64,000 nt of DNA from Myrica gale (GCA_963930655.1 OZ005600.1:7629501-7693500), one strand, 5' to 3'. Counted from the first letter of the stretch, positions 11,559 through 23,830 are shown. The notes: generated by a model not told the origin, from the letters alone. Numbers and translations are program-made.

Positions 11559-13800
11559 CTGAAAAGCAAGAAAATCCACCCCAAATTGCTCACGTCACTC
11601 GTCTGAAAACACGCGGCGCCCATCGGTACTGTAGAGGACTAACCCAAAATATAGGTGGCCACCGACACTCGAACACGTGCGGAAGACACGATGTTTTGTT
11701 TGTACTCGTGGCGAGTTGTCGGCTGAGGAAAAAGTCATCCCACGTGGGAAGTCTTGTGGAGGCCTGGAGGGGATATATTCCGTGCATGTACGTAGTTCGA
11801 CGTAGACGGTGCAACCCACTGCGCGCGGTTGTTGAACTGGTTCGATGGTAGAATTATTTCTGATAATTTAAACTATAAATTGAATTAATTAATTTATGGA
11901 AGATTTGTTAGGGCGACCGAAGCATTTTTTATTGGCGACAAGGTACCGACCAATTAGTTATTGGAGGTCGCTTTGCTTGCCAGTGGGTTTATGGAATTTC
12001 TGTGGGACTGCGGCCAAAAACCAGGAGGCAACTGGCAAGTGCCTGTGCAAGTAGGCTTTATTTATTTATTTATTTATTTTGGAGCGAGAGAATCAAGCAA
12101 AAAGAAGAGAGAGAGGAGATGGTTGGAATTTCTCTATATTTTTGTTTGTTTTTGGCTTCTTCTTTTTTTCTTCTGCTCGATTAATGGTATGCAAAGGAGA
12201 AAATAAACAAATCAAAGAAGAGGAATGGGAACGCTAGGGTAAGGGTACGATGGAACAGTCAGGAGTTGGTGGGGGACGTGTTGGAAGCCGGAAGGTGTTT
12301 ATGGTGAGGTGACATTTGGACCTCTGCTATTTCTTTGAGCACACTACTCGTGAGCTGCTTGGGCGGTTTTGTCTCACTTTCATATTTAAGATTAAAAATA
12401 CCTGAAATAAATATGTAATTTTATGCAATTTTATTTACATATTTTTGTAAGAAATAAAAAATTAAAAAATTAAAACTTATATAAGTGAAACAAGATATTT
12501 AAATAGTTTGATAATTGATCTACATCCACTTTTAAAAAGTCCAAATAGACATTCAATTTTCTCAATTATGAATCAAAATATTACATTAAGAGTTATTTAT
12601 AAGTCTTTGATTTTAATTGTCCACGTTACTCGGGACTTTTACATTTTCAATAAATTTTAGTCCATAAAAGTATAAGAGGAACATTTTCCCTTCCTGCTTA
12701 CAGCTTAAAAATATGTAATTTCTCATCACTGCAATAGAGAGTGTAGAGACAATAAGAAAGATCCGCGATCGATCTTCAGATTTTTGCCAATTAGATTTTT
12801 TTTTAAAAAGTAAAACAAACAAATATCTTGCTTCATTAATTATGTTATACTACGTACCCAAAAAACAATCATTGACCCTTCAAAATTGAAACGTGCCCAT
12901 ATGCCTTCTGTGCCTAAGGACCAAAAAATAAACCAAATAGATTAGTCTTTCGCAAACCCTAGGTTGGTGGATTGCGCATTTTGAACTGAGGCACATGAAG
13001 GGGGGGGGGATATGCATTGGAATAGTGCTGCAATTTTCTAAAACTTATTGAAATGATATGAAAACACGTTACAAACAAGCTAGCTAGTAGTTCACCTTCA
13101 AAAATTTTCCATTCGAAGATAAAGAGAAAACTGATCGAAAAATACCCATTTCCCTCCACACCTCTATATATGCCATGCATACTCCCTTTTCTCAAATTCT
13201 ATTTGCATGTAGACCCACTTGATTTCTGAGGTCCAAGGGCATATCATGTCTTCGGTATGGTGGAAGGTCTTTGTTAGTTGGTTCAAATTAACTGTATAAC
13301 AAAGTTGGAATGAAAATCCAACAACTCCAAACGTAGGATAAAGAAAGTTCAACAAATGATGGGTTAACCGACATTCAATATCACGTAAAATATGAAACAT
13401 GAATGGGTCTGTTAGCTAGCTAACCCACGTCAATTTCAGGTAATTGGTGTGTGTCGGTACTTAGAATCCTAATTTCTTTACTTGTTACCTCAAAAGACCA
13501 TGCATCTATATGAGATGCTTGTTTTTTTTCTAGGAAAATATATATTTATTAAAAAAATACTCAAAACTCGTGGTTTTTCTCTTCTTATGTTTTCTTTCTT
13601 TTGGATTCTTTATAGCCGGCGAATAAAATAAATTCAGTAACAAGAGGTGTGCTTAAGTTTTCAATTCAAAGATTTCCCTACCACTGCCTTTTTTTCTTCT
13701 TCTTCTTTTTGGTGAGAAAAAAACGCCCAAAGGGAGACTTGGAAATCAGTTCACAAGGACCCGTGAGAATGATGGGGCACCATGTGTTGATTTTGCATGC

Positions 13801-13870
<70 letters not shown>

Positions 13871-15233
13871 TGCTTCATACATTGCCAGTCCAATATGCCA
13901 CCAATCAACTATAGTTTTCAAATTTTTGATTACACTTATTTGTTGTTGAACGTGTATTGGTAATGATTTTTTTTTTTTAAAAGAACGTGTATTGGTAACT
14001 AACAAATCATTGAATTCTTTAATGATTCATTTTTTACGCCTATTTACTCCAAAAAAAATACTTATAATCGGAAAGTTTAATAGGACTGATAGCTTTAGAG
14101 AATTAATTATATGTGATTGTTAGATTTTTTTAAGCGAGATATTACATGTGATTGTTAGGCTTTTCACAGCTCAATTTAAAAATTGCTTTAGTAGTATTCA
14201 TTTTTAATAAATCAGACAGTAGGATATAATTTTGAGCAGATCGGTAGTATATTTTTTAAACATATGGCTCCTTTTGTACACAAAAATTAGTTAACTAACA
14301 TAAAACCGACATGGGTTCAAGGTCGAGATGTTCATTTCAGGATCAAATAACTTATCACATACTTCATTCTCGTAAGTGAACTAATTTTTGGTGAACGAAA
14401 AGACCTATATATCTAAAAAATAGACCACAAGGATCATCCTATTCAAAGTAATAAACTAAAATAAAGATAATGTCCTTAACTCATTTTGCATGTATTAAAG
14501 ATATTGTTGTCAATTGATTAAATTCTTAAGGGTATTATTGTCGGACGGAGGGTGCAAAATGTGATCTAATATTGATAATTGGAGGGTGTAAAATGTCTAA
14601 AAATTCGGCAGTTTTCTCAAAGTGTCTAAGATTGATAGTTATAAGGTATAATGTCTAAAAAATGATAGCTTAAAGTATAAATTTTAAAATTTATGATAGG
14701 TATAATATCTCAAAAATGATAATTTAAAGTATAAATTTTAAAATTTATGATAATTTGTGGTGAGAATTGTATTTTTTCTTATATCCAAACTCTATTTAAA
14801 TATACCCATGTTTTTGGTGTTATGGGCGAGCATAAACTCTATTTATATATAGACGTCAGCAAAGTGCTACGGTGAAGGCGACGTTATGATCATGGGGGAT
14901 AGCTAGCTGTCTCTTTTAGACAGGTCTTTAGGGCCCTTTAGAAGTAAAGTGTGATAATTACTCGTCTCTCTCTGGATTCCAATCGATTACGGTCACAAAG
15001 GCAATGTCGCACTATTCTGGCCCGCCAATTATTGTCCTCATTGATAATTTGATTGACGACGCCCAACTAAGCGGGCCGTCGTCTTTTATCACGTCTTAAT
15101 TTCTAATCCTAGCTGTTGGATTTCCATCATCGTCCTGGATTCGTAAGGTCTTCTGTTTTCCTGGTACCAAATGATGGAGGAATGTCCTAACCAGAGAATT
15201 GTCGGTTCTTGTTTGTTTTAAGACTTTCGTACA
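11559..15233. other. Intergenic region, no recognised gene
   Basis: Open frames here are short and resemble nothing known. Features are simple repeats (TTTA near 12057-12076, a G run at 13001, (TA)n at 13806-13868) and AT-rich sequence. At 14580-14760 there are short near-duplicated runs (aaaatgtctaaaaa, aaatgatag..ttaaagtataaattttaaaatttatga). Confidence 0.4.
13806..13868. repeat. (TA)n microsatellite, about 63 bp
   Basis: Uninterrupted alternating TA. It generates the artificial Tyr/Ile repeat frames on both strands. Confidence 0.95.
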
Positions 15234-16002
15234 GAAATTAATGGGAAATTTGATTTTTAGTAACTGAATTTTAACTGAATTTTATTTTTAGTTATGAATT
15301 TTAGTAGGTCAAAATTTTTGTAAAATTTAGTCTTTTCGTCAGTCCAACGGATCTCTTTGATACGTCAGCAAAATTTAAGCGGTCGACCAGGTATATGTGT
15401 TAAAAGTAGGGCTGCACAAGCACACCGGAATTTTCCGGTGGCACCGGCACTGGATTCCCGGTACCCCGGCTTGACCGGTGCCGGTTTGGGGTTTTTTACA
15501 AAACCCGGTGGTTTTCCCGGTTCCCGGGTTACCCGGCACCGGGTTCCCGGGTACCGGGAACCGGGTTTAAAAAAAAAAGAAAAAAAAAAAGACCCATTTT
15601 CTCCCCTAACATGCAGAGAGTTCTCGCTCGAGCGCCGCTCGACAGGCGCTCGAGCGCTTTCTTTAATTTTTTTTTAAAAAAACGCCAAGTTCACCCACAC
15701 GGACCCCAACTCTCCAACTCTCTCCTACTCCAAAACCCCCTCCTTTTTCTTCTTCTTCTTCGAGGAACGACGAAAGAGCCTCACAGTCTCCTCCATAACT
15801 CTCCAAACTCCAAAGAGCCTCACAGTCCCATCCAAGCTCCATTCGCAGGCCCCCAAACCGACCCATCTCCAAAGCCTTTCCAAGCTCACTTCCTCACCGC
15901 TAATTTTCTCACCCAAGCGCTCACAAACGCTACTTTGCTCCGTAGCGGAGGAGAAAACCTAGAGCCCCGTTGCTTCCCTCGACCCGTCTTCGGAGGCCGC
16001 CA

Positions 16003-16062
16003 GGAGGCTGTATGTAGGCAACATTCCCAGGACAGTGGACAACGCAGAGCTGACCCGGATTG
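16003..16062 (+). pseudogene. Captured exon fragment, chloroplast RNA-binding (RRM) protein-like
   Basis: One frame reads RRLYVGNIPRTVDNAELTRI, the start of an RRM including the RNP2 motif LYVGNI, as in chloroplast ribonucleoproteins of the cp28/cp33 type. Similarity stops after about 20 residues and the rest of the RRM is absent. The open frame around it is a chimera with CT-rich upstream sequence. It lies within the hAT element, so it is read as a transduplicated fragment rather than a gene. Confidence 0.6.
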
Positions 16063-17054
16063 TCCACTGTCCTCTGAAAGCAGGAAGCAGACCGTCATGG
16101 GTGGGTTTGGCAGCCGGGGTTTGGGTCCAAATAGCGGCTGGCAATTCCTACAACTTCCCACTCTTCTCCTCGACACTCAAGTCCGTACTGGGCTACAACC
16201 AGCAGCAGGTGACAATAAGATTAATCTATTGTGGTTCTTTTGGTTTGAATGAAATTAATCTAGTTCTATGCCTCTAAGTTTAAGATTAATCTGGGTGTAT
16301 AGGTTGGAATTTGGATGAAAATGTTTTTATTGGTGAGGTGTTTCAATTTAGTAGATAGCAAATTATGCTCAGTTCATGTTTATGGAATTAAGTGAGGCAC
16401 ATTGAATACATCTGCTTTAGCATAGATGACCAGGTGATTATGTCTGTGATTAGTGCATGAGGTGCTCTGATGGCTCAATCAATCCCAGTGATTTCGATTG
16501 GATTCCTGGGAAGATTCTGAGATGTTTTTATGACAAAGATTTCAGGTAGAAAATTGCATCTTGTGAGGATCTAGGACTTGTGGTCACAAAGACTGCAGCT
16601 GACATTCTTAGGAGTCTATATGTTGCATTCAGTTTGGCTTAACTTCAGTAACCCAAGTACCCCCCCCCCCAAAAAAAAAAAAAAACTTCAGTAACCCATT
16701 AACCTAATGAGAGGTGCAACATGCTCTTTGGTTTAATCTGTTAGGACAATTAACATATCCAAACCGATTTGCACCGAGAAATCTCCCTTTGGTAAATCCA
16801 TTCACTACATACTTGAGTATTGCATGAAGGAACTAGATCAAAAGGTTGAGCCATGAGCTGATTCTGGTGTGAGTTGGCAAATTAGAGAAATATGGTGCAT
16901 GCCCAGATTAGTGCAAATTAGCAAATCCTGTATATCTCATCTTCCACCTTCGCTTGCTTCACATTTAATTCATTGTCAGGTAAAGTTTAGTATGGTAGTG
17001 TTTTGTAGAAGTGAGGATTCTTCACCTGAGAGCTGAAAACTTGTCTTCTTGCAG

Positions 17055-17336
17055 TACTTCATGGAAACACATTGGAATGAGCACGGCAAACCAGCTATGG
17101 AAATGGTGATTCAAAAGGTTATATTCTTTCCCTCTTCTGGTTGCTATATGTCTATTTATAAGGTTCTACTATTTGTTTTTGGAGTTGGTGTGACTGGCTT
17201 AGTCTTGCATCTGAATTAATCATCTCCCTCTTGGTATGTCACATTGCTAGCCTTGTGTCAATTTTGTTACAGGTCGTGGAGAAAAAGGCACAAGCTGAAA
17301 AGTGGGTTGCACCTCACATAGAAACAATTAAAACTG
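17055..17336 (+). pseudogene. Captured exons of an At2g24420/At4g31340-like coiled-coil protein
   Basis: Two consecutive exon-like blocks with GT-AG borders. The first (about 17055-17118) reads YFMETHWNEHGKPAMEMVIQ followed by K/gtta. The second, after ttacag (about 17274-17336), reads VVEKKAQAEKWVAPHIETIK followed by T/gtaag. They match the conserved THWNEHG...EKW..PHIETIKT region I recall from plant At2g24420/At4g31340-type proteins. The intron between them is kept, so the fragment was copied at DNA level, not from mRNA. Nothing before or after encodes the rest of the protein. Confidence 0.65.
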
Positions 17337-17823
17337 TAAGCTATATTTTCATAAACCCACTTTTGTGCTTTAGGTGTCTTGGGACTTCTAAGTGACGATG
17401 TTAATAACTGATATTGACAGCACCAATACATGTTAGACTCCATGAATAATAGGTGGTTTGCTTGTAAGCTCTAGAAAATAAGATGACAATGATATGTGAC
17501 AGGGTATATGCGTAATATGAATGTAGGATAACCGGAAACCGCCATCTACACCGACCGGTTTTTGCCCTTAACGGTGTAGGTGACAATTTTTTCAAAACCG
17601 GCCCACCCGGTGTACAACCCTAGTTAAAAGTGAGCGGTCAACCGCTTCATGTACCGGTCGATCGATACAAATTTTGACGGTGTATGACGGCAGACTGACG
17701 GAACGACTAAATTTTACAAAAATGAAAATTCAAGGACTAAAATTTTGACCCACTAAAATTCATGACTAAAAATAAAAAGGAGGTAAAACTCAAAGACTAA
17801 AAAATAAATTTCCCTAAATTAAT

Positions 17824-18192
17824 CAAAACCCAGTGCAAGTCAATCAGAAACTCCTCCACCATACAGTTTCTAAAGCACTCTGAACAGTAAACAGTAGATA
17901 ATAAAAGGTTAGTTTAATCCTTAGTTAACAAATCACCTCCAATAACTCGATCCCACACTCGGATTAATTATTAGATCCTGAAAGGTTAGTTTCCTCGCTC
18001 GGGAACTCACAAGACTCTAAAGAACATGCATCCTTGTCGCGTATGGAATTCCCTCCAAAACACTAAAAAAAACAGGATCCTTATCTCAAAGACAGGGAGT
18101 AGCATATGGCTGGGAAAATAGGCTTATCTTGTTGTGAAGAAAGTAACTAGGCTCAGTAGTAGTAGTAGCAGCAGCAGCAGCTTTGCGCAGCA
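17824..18192 (+). promoter_or_regulatory. Short upstream region of CRR1
   Basis: Only about 370 bp separate the fold-back element from the CRR1 ATG. The last part carries (AGT)n/(AGC)n triplets (18157-18181) in the presumed 5' leader. No clear TATA box was seen. The transposon pair therefore sits in the proximal promoter. Confidence 0.4.
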
Positions 18193-18714
18193 ATGGCAGC
18201 CTTGAGCTGTCAATTTCAGACTACAGTATACAAGAGTTCAAAAAGTATCAAATCTAGACCTCCCATCTTTTGCTCAATGCAGCCCCCTCAGAGTAATATC
18301 AAGGTGACACTTCAATATCTCTTTAGCTCCTTTCGTTTCTTCCCCTAATCTTATGTCTGGAACTAAGTTGCCTGTCCATCTCTCTGTCACCTGAGATTTT
18401 TAGGTTATTGTAAATGGAGCAGCAAAAGAAATAGGAAGGGCAGCAGTAACTGCAGTGACCAGAGCCAGAGGAATGGAGGTGGCTGGTGCAGTCGATTCAT
18501 ATCTTGTAGGAGAAGATATTGGGAAGGTTTGGCTTCCTCTGTTTCGACCCCTTTCTTTTACTAGTTGTTTGATGGGGTCTTGTCCCCCGCCTTCTTTTGA
18601 TCATCTTTCATTCTTTAGGGCAGGTATGTGACATGGAAGAGCCTCTAGAAATTCCCATAATCAACGACCTCACTATGGTATTAGGTTCCATATCGCAGGT
18701 AATATACTCAAATG

Positions 18715-18779
<65 letters not shown>

Positions 18780-20731
18780 TTCTATCCAATTAACCTTGTC
18801 CTGCTTGTCGGTAGAAAAAAGCAACAGGTGTTGTCATTGATTTCACGGATCCTTTGACAGTATGACAATGTGAAACAGGTAAAATCTCATTAAGTTCGAT
18901 TTTTTTTCTTTTTAAATTAAAGCATCGGAAACCCTATCTTTACCTAATCTCTGTATCTCATCAGGCAACGGCATTTGGGATGAAAAGTGTGGTTTATGTG
19001 CCTCGAATTAAGCCCGATACCATCAATGCATTGTCTGCGTTATGTGACAAAGCAAGCATGGTGAGCACAGGGTGAGAGGTTCAACTAACAGTTCAACTTT
19101 GATAATTCCAGCTTTCCTCCTTACCAATTGTGTTTCACATCATCAAACAAATCCAACTTTTTATGTGTTTTTGCTTTCAGGGTTGTCTTGTTGCCCCAAC
19201 TCTATCAATAGGATCTATCCTTCTCCAACAAGCAGCAATATCAGCTTCCTTCCACTTCAACAACGTAGAAATTGTGGAATCAAGGGAAAGTGTATCGGTA
19301 AAACAGATCAGTTGTTTTAATTTTTGAACAAGTCAATAGTAGTCATCCAGTTCCCATGGATATCTATGTACAATCTTGAACGAGATAAAAAAAAAGCTTT
19401 GTAAAACACATAATATGACAACAATGAGTAAATAAAGGCCAAAGCAAACTCCTTTGAGTCTCTTAAAATACATAGCAGATTTAGTACTTGCATTTATACG
19501 TTCCAACTACTTGTTCCTCTAGCAATAGTTGCAGATTTACCATGATCCTTTGCTAGCTCCTGAGTCATTGGCAAACTTGTCTCCTAAGCATGGAGCACCA
19601 GAAAAGGGATAATAACAATCACCATATTTTTGTTATTTTTCAATACTTTGTCACGTACCATAATTATACTCGCCTACTAATGCATCAAGAAAAAATGAGT
19701 TAAAACACTTGTCTATTGACTTTAATCATTTTTACATCCTCTTAACTGATATACGACTCCAAATGCTAGGACAAGCAAAGTTCATAGTACTGCCTTTGCA
19801 GAGTGTCCATATAATCATTTGAAATTCATCACAGCCAAAAATTCACAACAAATTTGTTTATCCTTTTCTTTCTCTGTGCCATATAATGTTAAACACTTGA
19901 ATCAAAGGTTTACAGAGAGATAAAAATACCTTGAACATGCTGATACTAAATTTTTCTTTGATGGTCAGGATCTTCCCTCTCCAGATGCAATCCAGATTGC
20001 CAATAACCTTTCTAATCTTGGTCAGATCTACAACAGAGAAGATATTTCAACTGACGTTCTGGTGAGCCCAACAGGAAATTGAGTGATAGTGATCCCATTC
20101 ACTCCAACTAACAAAAAGGTCTTACTATTGGGTCGGCTGGGATCTTTGAAACTTGTGTAGGCGAATGAAGAAAGCTGAATTATAAAGGTTATCTCTAGTG
20201 TAGAAATTGAAAAAACAGGGGAAGAAAGTCTAAATTTTATAGAACACAATAAGATGAACTCAATAGAAGCCCACACTATACATATAGGCTCATTATTTTT
20301 CTTTTGTCGCATGAGGCAAGGGGTCAAATTCTAGGAGAAGATGGGGTTCGAGTGCATAGCTTGGTCCTTCCAGGACTTCCTTCCAGTACAACAGTCCACT
20401 TCTCGGGTCCAGGAGAGGTACACTTGCAGTTTTGTTCTCTTGTTTTCCAAAGTATGGACTTAAAATAATTTATCATTGCTCAAAAGGTAAAATAATCCAT
20501 GGACACTGCTTGCGACAGGTATACTCTCTCAAACATGATATCACTGGCGTACAATGTCTTATGCCAGGCCTAATCTTGGCCATTAGAAAGGTCGTGCGCC
20601 TGAAGGTAACTAATTAGATGCCACCTCATCTTTTGTTGTCGGCATTCTGCTTTAGTCCCTCTCCAAATAAAAAAAATCTTTTTTCTTCATCCTTGCAGAA
20701 TCTGGTGTATGGCTTGGAGAAATTTTTGTAG
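18193..20731 (+). CDS. CRR1: CRR1-like dihydrodipicolinate reductase-like protein, frame broken in exon 4
   Basis: Chloroplast protein related to DapB, needed for assembly of the NDH complex in Arabidopsis. Exons: 18193-18303, 18404-18526, 18624-18698, 18815-18878, 18965-19060, 19181-19297, 19969-20061, 20316-20417, 20519-20605, 20699-20731. All are phase 0 and GT-AG. The N-terminus looks like a transit peptide. The Rossmann start is [15 protein letters not shown] and later blocks include [30 protein letters not shown] and the end VYGLEKFL. Exon 4 is 64 nt; relatives need 66. After DFTDPLTV the frame meets tga at once, and restoring two bases would rejoin YDNVKQ. As written the product stops near residue 119 of about 300. 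This is either a young pseudogene or a sequence error. The exon 8 acceptor (atgag/gc) is weak. Confidence 0.85.
18715..18777. repeat. (CT)n(TA)n compound microsatellite in CRR1 intron 3
   Basis: About 30 bp of CT followed by about 30 bp of TA, lying just upstream of the damaged exon 4. Such runs are prone to slippage and to sequencing error. Confidence 0.9.
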
Positions 20732-21499
20732 AAACCCCATATCTTCTTCTGTCTCCAAAATCTGGAACTTTAACCTGGGTGTTGATCAACAGAAGATCCT
20801 CAAAGTATCCATCCTGCAAACCAAAATTCGAAAGAAGCAGGTTTGATCAGAGAAACAACAGAAAGGGGAAGAAAGCCTTCATTTTTTGTCTTTTGACAAA
20901 ATGTAATTTTACAGAACTTCGGAGGGACTTCAAAGGTCTGTGGTATTCAACTAGAATCCAACATGATAACGACCAATTTCATTGATAAATGATCAAGGCT
21001 TTTCCAGATTACAATCCAAGCAGTGCATCTGGCAATTCATAAGTACATGGTGGGGTCCATACAATTGCTCTCACATCAAGGGGCTATAACAAATTAACAA
21101 TGCTAAAAATTTCACAAGAATCACTCTAACTAACCAGCTATAAGAGTCCCAAGTCTTTACTTTTGTGCCAACTGATTGCAGCTGAAGTAATAGAATTTTT
21201 GGGAACACTTCCTTACTAGAGCATAACCACCAATAACCCATTCACACTTCTATACATTCCAAAATAATAGGAAAAAAAACGAACTAAACCCTCGACTCCT
21301 TGAGGCAGAAATATAACAACTAATTAGCTTTATACAAATGAAAAATTTAGTCGCTACCTTTTTGTGTTGGCAAAATCTACAGATCAAAACTCATATCATC
21401 CATTAGTCCAAGTCTGTATTCTTGGGTATTGTTGTCTGTTGAACATCTTGCGCACACTTTAGTGAAGTCCATTATCATTTGCAATAGAAACATCTTTAG
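20732..21499. other. Presumed 3' UTR of CRR1 and AT-rich intergenic DNA
   Basis: No coding similarity was seen. The first few hundred bases probably include the CRR1 3' untranslated region. The rest leads into the truncated LINE. Confidence 0.4.
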
Positions 21500-23830
21500 C
21501 ATTTTACCAGACTTGTTGGAAGGTCAATAAGAGGGATATTATTTCTGTTTTTAATGAGTTTGCTCAGTATGGTAGATGTGTCCGAAGTTTGAATGCTACT
21601 TTTGTTGTCCCTATCCCTAAAAAACAGGGAGCGGTTGAGTTGAAAGATTTCCGTCCCACAACCCTTGTGGGGGGAATGGTTTTTGCTAAGGTTTTGGCGA
21701 ATAGATTGAAGATTATGCTAGACAAGATTATTTCGCTTTCTCAAAAAGCTTTTGCGAGGGGACGACAGATTTTGGATTCGGTCTTGATTGCCAATGAGTG
21801 CATAGACTCTAGGTTGAGATAAGGTAAGCCGGGTTTGTTGTGTAAGCTAGACATTCACAAAGCCTATGACCACGTTAATTGGAATTTCCTGCTATATCTT
21901 TTGAGAAGATGTGGGTTTGGTGAGAAGTGGTGCAGTTGGATTGAATTTTGTATCACTACGGTTAAATTTTTTGTGCTTGCGAATGGGTCACGGAAGGGTT
22001 TTTTGGTAGCTCTCAGGGGTTGAGGCAAGGTGACCCTCTCTCTCCTTTATTGTTTGTTATTGTTATGGAGGCGTTTTTCTAGAATGATGTCGAAGTTAGT
22101 TTCCCAAGGTGGTATTCATGGTTTCAAGGTTGGTGGTGCTGGTGGTGTGGATACTTGTGTTTCTCATTTGCTATTTGTTAATGACACCTTTATTTTGTGT
22201 GGGGCGGAGGAGGATCAGATTAAGAGCCTTCGGTATTTAATTTTATGTTTCGAAGCAGTTCGGGATTAAAGGTTAATCTTTCCAAGTCGGAAGTTATTCC
22301 TATTGGTAATGTTGGGAATGTGCAGGGTTGACTTCTTTATTGGGTTGTAGAGTGTATGCTCTGCCTTTGACTTATTTAGGGCTTCTTTGGGTGCCAGATA
22401 TAAAAGTGTGCAGATTTGGGATGAAATTTTGGAGAGGATGGGACGAAGGTTGGCGGGTTGGAAGCACATGTATTTATCCAAGGGTGGTAGGATTACTTTG
22501 ATAAAATCCACACTCTCTAGCCTTGATACATATTTTTTATCCCTCTTCTCTATTCCAAATGTGGTGGCATTGAGACTTGAGAAATTACAAAAAGGATTTT
22601 TTGTGGGGCAGTGATGATAGTGTTCACAAATTTCATTTGCTCAATTGGGAGGTGTGTTCTCCTATTCAGTCATAAGGTATGGGGCTTAGGAGGTTATCTT
22701 TGTCTAACAAAGCCTTGTTGGGTAAATGGTTGTGGCGATTCGCTAATGAGAGGGATAAATTGTGGAGAAGTGTGATTGCGGAGAAGTATGGAACTACGGG
22801 AGGTGGGTGGATCTCCTTGCCTTCGAGTGATTCTTATGGGATGAGCCTTTGGAAACATATTAGCAAAGGTTGGGTTTCTTTCTCTGAGCATATTAGGTTT
22901 GTGTTGGGTAATGGTCGGAGAATTCGTTTTTGGCATGACAATTGGTGTGGTGGGAGAATATTGAGTCATTCTTCCCCTTTAGTTTTCTCCCTTTCTTGTT
23001 GTAAGGATATTATGGTGGCGGAATGTTTGGAACCTGGATCTAGTTCCTTAGTGTGGAACGTGCAATTTTCTCGATCTGCTAATGATTGGGAATTGGAGTT
23101 CGCTGCATTTTTCTCCACTCTCTATGAGCAGGTGTGGCGTAGAGGTAGAGAGGATAAGCTGATTTGGTTAGGCTCTAAAGGTGGTGTTTTTTTTGTAAGT
23201 CTTTCTATGGCTACATTTCTCGCGGTGGCAATTCTGAGCCTTTCCCTTGGCGTGGGGTGTGGAAGGCCAAAGTCTCTTCACGTGTGTCATTTTTTGTGTG
23301 GGAGGCTTTTCATGGTCGGATTTTAACTATTGACAATCTCCGAATAAGGGGTGTTTGTGTCACTGATTGGTGTTATATGTGTGTAGGCAATGGTGAATCT
23401 GTTCATCATTTATTATTGCATTGTCCGGTGGCTAGAGGCCTTTTGATGCATGTCCTTGGTATTTTGAATGTTCATTGGATTATGTCAGAGAGGGTGGTGG
23501 ATGTGCTTTCTTGTTGGGATCGAAAATTGGCAGATCCTTTTGCCAAGGCGATTTGGAAGATGATTCCAGGGAGTATATGGTGGTGTCTTTGGAGGGAGTG
23601 AAATAGAAGATGTTTTGAGGATTCTGCTCGTTCGCTAGGGAGTTTGCAGGGTGATGTGTTTCAATTTCTTTTCTTCCGGGCTACTGATGTGTTGGGGGGG
23701 GGGGCTTTCTAGACTATTTTGATTTTATTAGCTTTTTTATTTGTATGCTTCGAGTGATTTCAGTACAATCTTTGTACTGTTTTCGCCTTTTTTTTTAATA
23801 AAACTGTTCTTACTTATCAACAATAAAAAT
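21500..23830 (+). mobile_element. 5'-truncated, degenerate LINE (L1-type) retrotransposon
   Basis: Successive broken frames give the pieces of a plant L1 second ORF in order. The reverse transcriptase starts near FYQTCWKVNKRDII and continues NATFVVPIPKKQG...DFRP (about 21589-21680), QKAFARGRQILDS (about 21740-21780) and [13 protein letters not shown] (about 21838-21880), then a run with HLLFVNDTF in place of the usual YADD region. The C-terminal zinc-finger region (zf-RVT) reads VSFFVWEAFHGRILTIDNLR...HHLLLHCPVA (about 23257-23460). Several stops and frameshifts are present and the endonuclease half is absent. The 3' end has aataaaactgttcttact and a short A-rich tail near 23820, usual for plant LINEs. 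It is a fossil between CRR1 and CCB2. Confidence 0.88.

Larger units (their letters stand above)
15407..17622 (+). mobile_element. Pack-hAT-like element carrying host exon fragments
   Basis: The left tip is tagggctgcacaa (15407) and the right tip ends tgtacaacccta (17622), an imperfect inverted pair. The 8-bp direct repeat gttaaaag stands exactly outside both tips (15399-15406 and 17623-17630), the target duplication length of hAT elements. The left end is rich in ccgg-type words (15426-15566). The right end has the block tgtaggataaccggaaaccg (17522-17541), shared with the element at 49572-51952. No transposase is encoded. The interior has pieces with splice sites that resemble exons of two or more host genes (separate entries). 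Confidence 0.85.
15243..17814. mobile_element. Fold-back/MULE-like element interrupted by a hAT element
   Basis: The outer tips are inverted: gggaaattt at 15243 and aaatttccc ending at 17814. They continue into matching arms: the left arm has ttttagtaggtcaaaattt and cttttcgtcagt, and the right arm has actgacggaacgac and aaattttgacccactaaaa. Nearly identical 9-bp repeats flank it: gaaattaat (15234-15242) and taaattaat (17815-17823). Removing the hAT insertion leaves an element of only about 350 bp with no coding potential. A related sequence without the hAT insertion lies near 54050-54330. Assignment to the Mutator type rests on the 9-bp duplication and long inverted arms. Confidence 0.7.

Noticed and set aside
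13649..13963. Frames of about 100 residues on both strands with long Tyr/Ile repeats
   Set aside because: Produced by the (TA)n microsatellite; not coding.
15611..16252. 213-codon frame as a real gene
   Set aside because: It is a chimera of CT-rich TE sequence and captured fragments inside the hAT element and does not match a full protein; annotated only as fragments.
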